Assembly (NCBI RefSeq): GCF_037042905.1 | Contig: NC_087259.1 | Coordinates: 23,670,501-23,734,500 of the forward strand | Direction of reading: 5' to 3' | DNA: 64,000 nucleotides | Source: Lytechinus pictus | Taxonomy: Eukaryota; Echinodermata; Echinoidea; Temnopleuroida; Toxopneustidae | In this document: positions 25,001 through 34,000 of the stretch, in pieces | How positions within the stretch are numbered: position 1 is the first letter of the stretch | Layout of the letters: each line of letters starts with the position of its first letter | Program-made: the position numbers and the translations under genes | The notes under the pieces: model-generated | Databases searched by the model: none | What the model was told of the DNA's origin: nothing | What the model saw: only the letters and a program-made list of their open reading frames with translations

Positions 25001-28000
25001 GAATGATCGAATGAATGGGTCAATGTATGGATGAATGGTTGGATGGATGAATAGATGGATAAATGACTGGATGGATGGATGGATTGGTGGATGGCTGAAT
25101 GAATGATTGAACGAATGAGTGGATGGATGGATGATTGGTTGAATGGATGGATGGATGAATAAAATTAGGAGATCAATGTTGGAGAAATTGATCTGTTTGG
25201 GATTCACAAATATTCCATTAAAATGCTATATCCATATGTGTTATCAATAATTTCTTTTTACTTTAAAATTTTGTTTACAATAGTCCAAACCAGGGAGTTC
25301 CCCAGCAAGTTTTGATACATCAGTCTCCAGACCCATGTCAGGTGAGAATAAAGCTAATTGTTCAGATAATGTATATTACTGTGTTCATGTCAAAGTTTAT
25401 ATTAGTTCCATAGCTTGTATTTAATTGTATCCAAAGATAACAGTATCTGTACCTTCTCGCTTGCAACAGAAGAATTTAAACATTTTGGTTTAGACTTTTG
25501 AGAATTCAAGATTTCAAAAGGTCAATATTAGTTTACAAACACTACTCCTCGGGAGTTATTCTCAATAAATATAGAAAGTATGAATACATAGCTGCAATCA
25601 AATTATCTCCTTTCAAGGGATCTGTTTTCCTGATATTGAAGATTTAATGATTTTTTTTTCAAGATTCAGAAAATAGACTCGAGGAACTTTTTTGTGTCTT
25701 GTTGATATTATTAATGTCCTGAAAGCCCATCATTAAACTTTTTCTTATGACAAGAAAAGTATTCTCTGAAAACTTAATCAAATTTTAATCAAATTTGTCT
25801 AAAAATCATTTACTTAGGTTAAATGAAATTGAAAGTTAAGTAGATACAATTGGTCTTTGTTAACTCCATGATGTTATAATGAAATTATGAATGATGTAAT
25901 GGAAGTAAGTTTATATTGTCTCTCTGCACCGAATTCATGGAAACCAATTATTTTCTAAAGATGCGTTGAATTTTCATTATTCATTCCATATAGCTGCATC
26001 CAGCTCATGGAGTGGGAACCATAAAAAGAGGTCATCTAGAGCTCGAAGTGCACGTAAACAGAGGGAATCACAGCAGCCGAGCACGGTAAGGAGACCAGTG
26101 GATTATTGTCACCTGTGTCAGGGATGCCTCTTTCCAGACTAAAGTCTGAATTCAGACCTTTTCAACATATCTTCTGCCATAGAAAACTCCCTTTTCATGT
26201 CAGAATGGGTCATTCTAGATGATTTAGCTCTTTTGTTTAACAGTGAAGCTCAGATCCCGTCCAGAATAGACCACCTTACCATTCATGCTCTTTTGCTCTT
26301 TTTTTATCTAGCCTAAGTGGCATTCTTGCTGTATTATCATACAAAATTTGAGGATGACTGTGTAAATTATTGTTCCCGAGCAAGGCCTTGGGGTGATAGA
26401 AGGGCTGGTATGAAAAGCAGTGAGGGAGTGATGATTTCCACTGTCATCCGAATACAAAGCAGTCTATATTTGTTTTGTATACATTGTACCTCATTGTAAA
26501 TCACATAATCTTAGACCCAATGGTTTCAATTTTAGGATGCCCAGTGTAATAAAATGAGCTGCACTGCACTGGTGCTGGGCAGCCAATACATCCAGCTGGC
26601 CAGCGCACCGTTTGGTGTGCGTACTTGACCAAGAAGAAGCAGCCAGCTAGGTCGCACTTAGCAATACACTTGTGGCCCCACCCTCAGGGGTTACGAGTAC
26701 TATCAGAGGGTTTGATAGAAGAAATTGACAGTAAGTCCAACCCCTGAGATGATGATATACGGAATAGCACCGCGTCACATGATGTAGTTTTGACCAATCA
26801 GTGATAAAAATCTTAGTACAAGGTATATAAAAGCTGTAAAATATGGTAGGCTCAGTCACTACTATTGATAATACTGGGAATTTGTGCATTTTGTGAAGTC
26901 ACTCCTTCACATTTATCCTGAGAGGTTGGTTGAGCACAATGTACTCAACACAATGTATACATCAGTGTTTCTCTTCCAAAAAGTAATCTAAAACTTGTGT
27001 TTTGCTCTTCTATCCTCAGGAGGATGCCCGCAAGAACCGTCACATTGCTGCCCTGAAGAAACTGGAGAGAGGTCAGAAGTCATCTACAGGAGAAGATTCC
27101 TCAGACTGGTCTGAGGACGACAGATGGAAGGCGCTAACAGGCCAGCAGGTCAGCGGTTCAAACCACACCACGGTCAATCCAAGTAGGCACAGAGACACAA
27201 AGGATGACCCAGAGTTCTTGAGTGTCACCGTATCATACAAGGATTTCACTGATGATGATGTGCTTCAGAGAGTGGAGGGCGGTAATGAAAAATCTACTTC
27301 AGCAGAATCAAACGAGACAAGGAGACGACATAAGATGTCGCGGAAGGACGTTACGTTTGATGAGACGGTGCATTCTAGGGACAGGAAGAAGCAGCAGCAG
27401 CATGCTGTTGGTGCACATGGAGAAGGTTTGCCTGGTGAAGGAATTCTAGAGCACTTCCCTGCGGACAGCGTGGACAGGAGGGCCTTGATGCGTCTCTCGC
27501 TGTCCATGAAGAGACAACAAACTGCTCTAGGAGTGGAGCGGGAAGCAGGTTTGAAGTATCCAGGAGATGTCATGTCGTACGTTCCTCCGCGGCCTGGTAG
27601 GATGCACCATGCCGCCACACAGGAGTCAAACTCTAAGAAGCGCCAGCTGGAGTCTCTGGCCCACAGCAGCCGCTTGTCATTCAACCCTTCTCTTGCCATG
27701 CAAGATCTGAGATTGCAGGAGAACTCCATTGCCCCAAACAATCCCTTGTCTGCTGCAGGGGAGAGCAAAGACTTCACCTTGATGGCCAATGGCTATGTTG
27801 TCTATCAAGAGAAACCGAACTCTGCAGAGAAAAGGGAGCAACAACAAGAACTTCAAAGTCACAGGTCTTCTGTCCAAGAGGATATCAATGATGTGGAAAA
27901 GCTTCCTGACCATCTCCCCGAGAGGTCTCCTAGGGAAGTGGGGTCGCTCAGAGGTTCGTGGAACGACGTTGACAGGTTCGGAGTCAGTGACAGTGACAAT

Positions 28001-31000
28001 GATGACTTTGATGATGCCGGCAGGATGGCCAGTGGAGCACCAAGTTTTATTGATGATAACAACAACAGCAATAGCAGCATTAGAGGAGATAAATCCCTTT
28101 CAGCAATCAACAAGGGTATCAAACGGGATATCTTCACCAGGTTAGAGAAGTTTAGGTTCACTTAGTCTATAAGCAGTTGGTCTACTTCTCAGTTAGTCAA
28201 ATACCACATGGGCTCAACCTATTTTGTCTACTATCAGTTTAGTATAATTATAATTTGGTCTTCTGGTACAGTACACTTGGTCTTTTTACCACTTTAATAG
28301 TCTGATTTTAATTTAGGCAAATGCTAACTTTTTCTCATTTCCACTTCATCCACTAATTATTTCTTTCATTTTGTCAAATGAAAAATTCATTAATAAACAG
28401 TTCACCTAACCATATAGACTATTTGGTGTTAGACAACGTGGACATTAGACAAATTGGGTAAGGCCTAACTGGAACATACACCAAATGCTACATTGGGCTA
28501 AATGACATTTAGACCAATGTTTAGTAGACGAACTAGGATTAGACCATGTGGGATGAGACCGAACTGAAAATAGACAAAATGGGTGGAGACCAATCAGCAA
28601 TTTTCTGTAAGAGTGTGTATTAAGGACTTACTTTAAATGGATGGCTCTATAGGCTCTATACATTGTCATTGTTTTTCACTTTTATTTGCTTCTTTTTATT
28701 ATTTGCATGGAAGCGCCGTGGTGTAGCGGTTCTGACTCTCGCCTTGTAATCAGAGGGTCTTGTGTTCGAATCCCACCATGGTCTAGCGTCCTTTGGCAAG
28801 GCGTCAATCCACACTTTGCCTACACTGAGACTGACATCCTCCATGACATGGTACTGAGATGTTTGATCAAAGATTGATGAACAGATGGTATATTCTCTGT
28901 ACAGAAAGTTTAGTTGGCACAATAAAAAAGGTTTTATTTTAAGATGTGTTTTAAAATGCATTTTAAAATTGTTTAAATCATTTCTTAAATAAAAAATGTT
29001 CTTTTCATGGCAACCTTAGCAGGAATCCTCTGAAGGAACATGCCTTGCCATCCCGTAGCATCTTAGCTGACCATGGATCATTCTACCAGAGGACTAACAC
29101 ATTCATATCAAGTCATCGGTAAGAAACATAAGAATTCATGGGAGATATATGTCAAACAAGAAGCAAAATTGGACTTACAGATGACATTAAGTTGTGAATT
29201 GAAATATTGGAGAAAATTGTCCAAAAGTGATTGCGAAAGGATGTTTATTATGCACCTAAGAAAGGGTCTTCAATGGAAAAGCAATGGAATCCCTAAAGTG
29301 GTAAAAAAGAAAATTGACTCAATTCTCCCGAAGGTCACATTCACCACACTCAAATGAACATGTATGGGACTATGCCCATATTGTCTTCCAACGTTTCAAC
29401 TGCTTTTTATTTTGTTTCCAATTTTGAAGCCTGTGCTTGGGGGCAATTCTTTGCAATGGAAAATATCTTCATGATATTCCTCAGAAATATTGTAAATAGA
29501 ATTTGATAGATCGTAATTACAGTGAAACTTGTCACTTGTGACCACCTAAGGGAAACACAAAATGTGACCTTTACAGACAGGTGGCCACTATAGACAGGTT
29601 CTTATGCACAGGATCTGCCTCCATTGTAATCAGTTTTAGGGGTCACTATAGACAGGTGACTGCTATAGACAGGTTCTTAAGTAATTTGCTTCCATGGGAA
29701 TCAGTTTTAGTGGTCACTATAGGCAGGTGGCTGCTATAGACAGGTTCTTATACACACATTCTGCCTCCATGAGAATCAGTTCTAGTTGTCATTATAGACA
29801 AATGGCTGCTATAGACAGGTGTTCATTAACACAGATTTGACTGTATTATTTTTAAATTTACCCAAATATTTTTATCATCATATCATAATATAGGCCTACC
29901 CTGAAGAAGAATCTAGCAAGACTAATAGCCCCCGGTGCCTACAACATGCCGCCACCCTCCACCGCTCAGACAACTCTAGATCCCGACTTCCCTAGCAGCA
30001 AGAAATCTGGGGGTGGGGCCAATAACTACCAGTTCATTCCCACCCAGTTCCGCACCCAGCCCGTCAATCTCCCCACCCCTCTCCTCCCCAGGGGTAACAC
30101 GCTTGCCAGCCTACAAGACAAAAGTAAGTAATCCTTGTATTATATTGTAAATGCATTGAATGGTTTATATTATTCGCTGGTTTCAATGCATTGTTAACAC
30201 CTATATTCCAATGTATTTTGCAAATTATCCATTGAATAGTTATTTTTATTCCCCTGGTATAAAGGTACTATTAATACACTTCTTTATAATATAGTAACTC
30301 ATTGAATGTTTTATTGTTATTCCTTGGTACATGTATATAAGACTAGTACTATTAACACCTTTCTTACTCTCAAAGTATTTCCTGAATAGTTATTCTTATT
30401 CAGCTGGTATAGAGGTGCTATTAATACCTTTCTTACTCTCAAGTTATTTACAATTCATTGATAAGTTCATATTATTTCTTGGTATATAAATGTACCATTA
30501 ACACCTTTTTACCTCTCAAGATGTTATATTGCATGTTGTCAAGCAAAATTGCCTTTATTCTTTTTTTTTCTTGCTCATATCATTTGTATATTATTTGTTT
30601 GTAGTCATTCATTTCATATTTACTGCCCATTATCACTTAATATTATCTGCATTTTTTTGGTTTCTTTTTATTGTTTTACATTTATAATCAAGTTGTCATT
30701 TTCTCTTTCTTCCAATGTGGAACATGGAATATTTCAATATTGCCATTTCATAATATAATAATTACATGTACATGTACAATGCATCCAATGAAAAAGGAAG
30801 GAAACCCTCTTTCATAGATTCTTTGATTTGAGACTAAATTCTTAGAGAGCCGTTCATGCGTGGCACATTACAAAAAATACTGGGGCACGTCAGAAATGAT
30901 TTGTGGAGAAACATTTGAATCTGAATCCACTCTCATTACGGCAGAAGCTAATAAAGAATAAAAAAGAACTGCTAACGAGGCGTCCCTTTCTTGCGCCATG

Positions 31001-34000
31001 TCCTTGTTATTCTCAACAAATCTCGACCCATTTTTCCATACGACATGGTTTTGACATCAATATTTTGTATATGTTTTCTCATCTTAGCTTTCATATTACA
31101 TGTAGGTATCAAATACAGAAAAAATATCTAAATTTACGATCATGTAAATGAAATATACCATAAATCTTTGTTAATATTGGAAAAAAGTGAATTGGAATTC
31201 TTTTTTCCTTTTTTTTTAATGCACTGTACAATGTGATTAGCATATTTTCGCAATCACTATGCAGACGCTTTCTTCATTTCACCAATTCCTTTGAAAATGT
31301 GAGTCAAATCACAATGGACAGCTGAGAGGTTTTTGTCGAAAGTTGGTGGAGCGGGAGAGCAAATAGTCTGAAGATTCGAACCGGATGAACAATTGCAAAT
31401 GTGGTTTGTCCAGAGTCCAGGATGACACTGCTATTTTGATTCACCATTATTCGACAAATGCTTCTTTGTTATTGAAGGGCTTTTGACAAAAGATTTTGTG
31501 TAGTGATTGCAAACCTGCCCTGTCATATACATGATGTACATGTACATATCTCTACTTTCAGTTCATTTACACAATAATTCATACAGAACGTATACCAGGG
31601 TTTATGTTGTATTTGTCTCTTTTATCATGAATAAGATTTATTCTCATCACATCATTATTATATGTACTTCTTTCTTTCTTCATGTTCCAATTTCTTAGTC
31701 CTACCGGCCAATCTTAGGCTTGCTCGCTGTTATACTAGTCCAGAAATTGATCGTAAGGCTGTTTGCTATGAATACTACCACTCCCTTTCAATGCTGTAAC
31801 ACCCAAATTTTAAATTATAATAATTTTCTGACAAACTTGGAGAGTAAGATAATAGTTTGATATCAGTTACGAGTGCTAGTTATTTCTAATTGTAACAGCT
31901 ATGTATTCCTTTGTTTGGAGCTAACAACGAAGCTATGATGTTTTAACTTTTTTTTAAAAATTTAATCAACAACACTAAAGCTTTTTGTACTGTGATCATA
32001 ACAATGCTAAATAGCCATGATGACTAATTATGAGTCATGTTTTTTTTTCTGTATTTTTTTGATAAAGAGAACTAGCAAAAAATTGAATGATGAATTGAAA
32101 TATTTCTTTTTAAAATCATATTCGCTTAAAAGCTGCAATATACACCTTGACTTTAACAACAAATGACTGCTATAACCAAAGGCCCTTTGCAAAAAGATTT
32201 ACAATTATCAAGGCAACATTACCTTGATGGTGAATACCATTGAAACCTTGATCGTGATCGGATACCAAGTCCTGTTTCCATGGTTTTCACCATGAATCTA
32301 AGTCATTCACGAAACATGCCACTGACTTGACAGTCACAGCTAAACTACTTCTAGAAGAGGAGATAGATCTAATTTTACCTGACCCAATCCCTAAAGATGA
32401 TTATTCATTTATTCATTCATCTTAATTTGACTTGTTCTATTTGGTCCTCAGATTTGAAAATGAAAAGGACCAGTACAATGAGCAAGTAATGCTCTTCTCT
32501 CACAGCTCCATTTATATTAGGAAGTATGTTGTGATTGTACGAATGGTTATCTCCCCACCAAAAGGACAAAAGGACGCAAGTGACATATAAAAAAAAATTA
32601 CTTATAAATATATTGTTGTGTTACTCTTCCTGCGCTATTCTTCTGAACAAAATCACATTCCTGTTCATAAAAGCATCATTTGGCCTGTTGAAAAAGAGAG
32701 TTGGAGTCAAACACAAGTGTCAGATTTAAACACAACTGAAAAGCACAACCAACTAGAATCAAGCTTGCATTTTAAATTTGAGATCCAACACCTTTCCTTG
32801 ACTTTGATTTTCTTAGAAACATTGTTACTATGGTAACAGTCAGAACACATTTTGTCAGATAAAATTTCTGATAAGTCCTTTCATGAAACGATTTCCAGGC
32901 ATTGCATTAAAATGTGTTATGTTTTGCTCATTAAAACAGGAAATATGATGTCACATGCTTCCTTTTTGCCATTTTAGGGTTTGATGTGGTTTTATTGATC
33001 ACAAAATCCACCTTTTCCTCCTTCCCCGTCCCTCTCCCTCTATCAGTACCTTTTTCTAATTGACCCCCCCCCCCTTTCTCCCCATTTCACACATGTGTGT
33101 TTTTATTAAAAAATCATTTAATGTCCTATAATAATTTAATTGCAATTTACTTGTGTTTTGTATTTGCACTTTCATCCTGTTTTGAAGTCACAAATTCTTA
33201 ACACATATACTCATGAATCCTACATGTATGCCCCCCCCCCCCCGAAAAAAAAAATGTTGTGGCTCTGTGGATATAAAGTCCCTAGATTTTGAACTATGAG
33301 GTCTAGGGTTCATGTACCCCCACAGCACTCACATTCTTTGGCAAGGTTTATCTTAAGTTACCTCTCTCAGCCCAGGTATTCATAGAACATATGTTTGTGG
33401 TAGGAAGGAGTTATTTGGATGCTTGAGCACTTGATTATGGTAGCCATGCTAAACCTGGGGTAATAGTATCCAGCACATAGCAACACTATATTGAATAGAA
33501 TGTTGAATTATATTAGATGTTGCATATTATTTTCTTAGTGTATTATACTGAAAGCAATTTGTACTCATTAGCCCGTATTCTGAAGTCAGGTTTAACTTAG
33601 AACATGGTCTAACTCTGTGCTAAAATTATAGAGAGCTAAAAGCTAAAAAAATTCTGCTTATATTGGATATTTCTTATATTTACTGTTTTCTTTCCCCTTG
33701 CTTTCATAATGAAGAAAATATTCCAGTAATCATTCTGAAACAGTTATAAATGATTCAAGAGTCATAAGAGTTAATAAATTGAACAGAGTTTTGTGTTCCA
33801 ATTAGCTCTCCATAGTTCAACCACAACTTTAAGCCAGGGTTTAATTTAAACCCGAGTTCAGAATACGGGCCATTAGGTTTAATGACAGGATTGATCTGCA
33901 CTGTGTGTTAGATGCTGTAGCTTTGGGTAGGCCGCCAGCCCACCCCTACACACACAAGCACATTGTATGGAACTTCACAACACATTCTCATATGCCACCT

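Noticed and set aside
24836..25207. Minus-strand frame of Pro/Ser/Ile/His repeats
   Set aside because: It is the ATGG minisatellite read in one frame, inside intron 15.
28712..28785. Possible functional tRNA gene
   Set aside because: A and B boxes are present, but the acceptor and anticodon stems do not pair properly and a SINE body follows directly.
30903..31151. 82-codon open frame in intron 20
   Set aside because: No acceptor or donor in the required phase and no recognisable domain.
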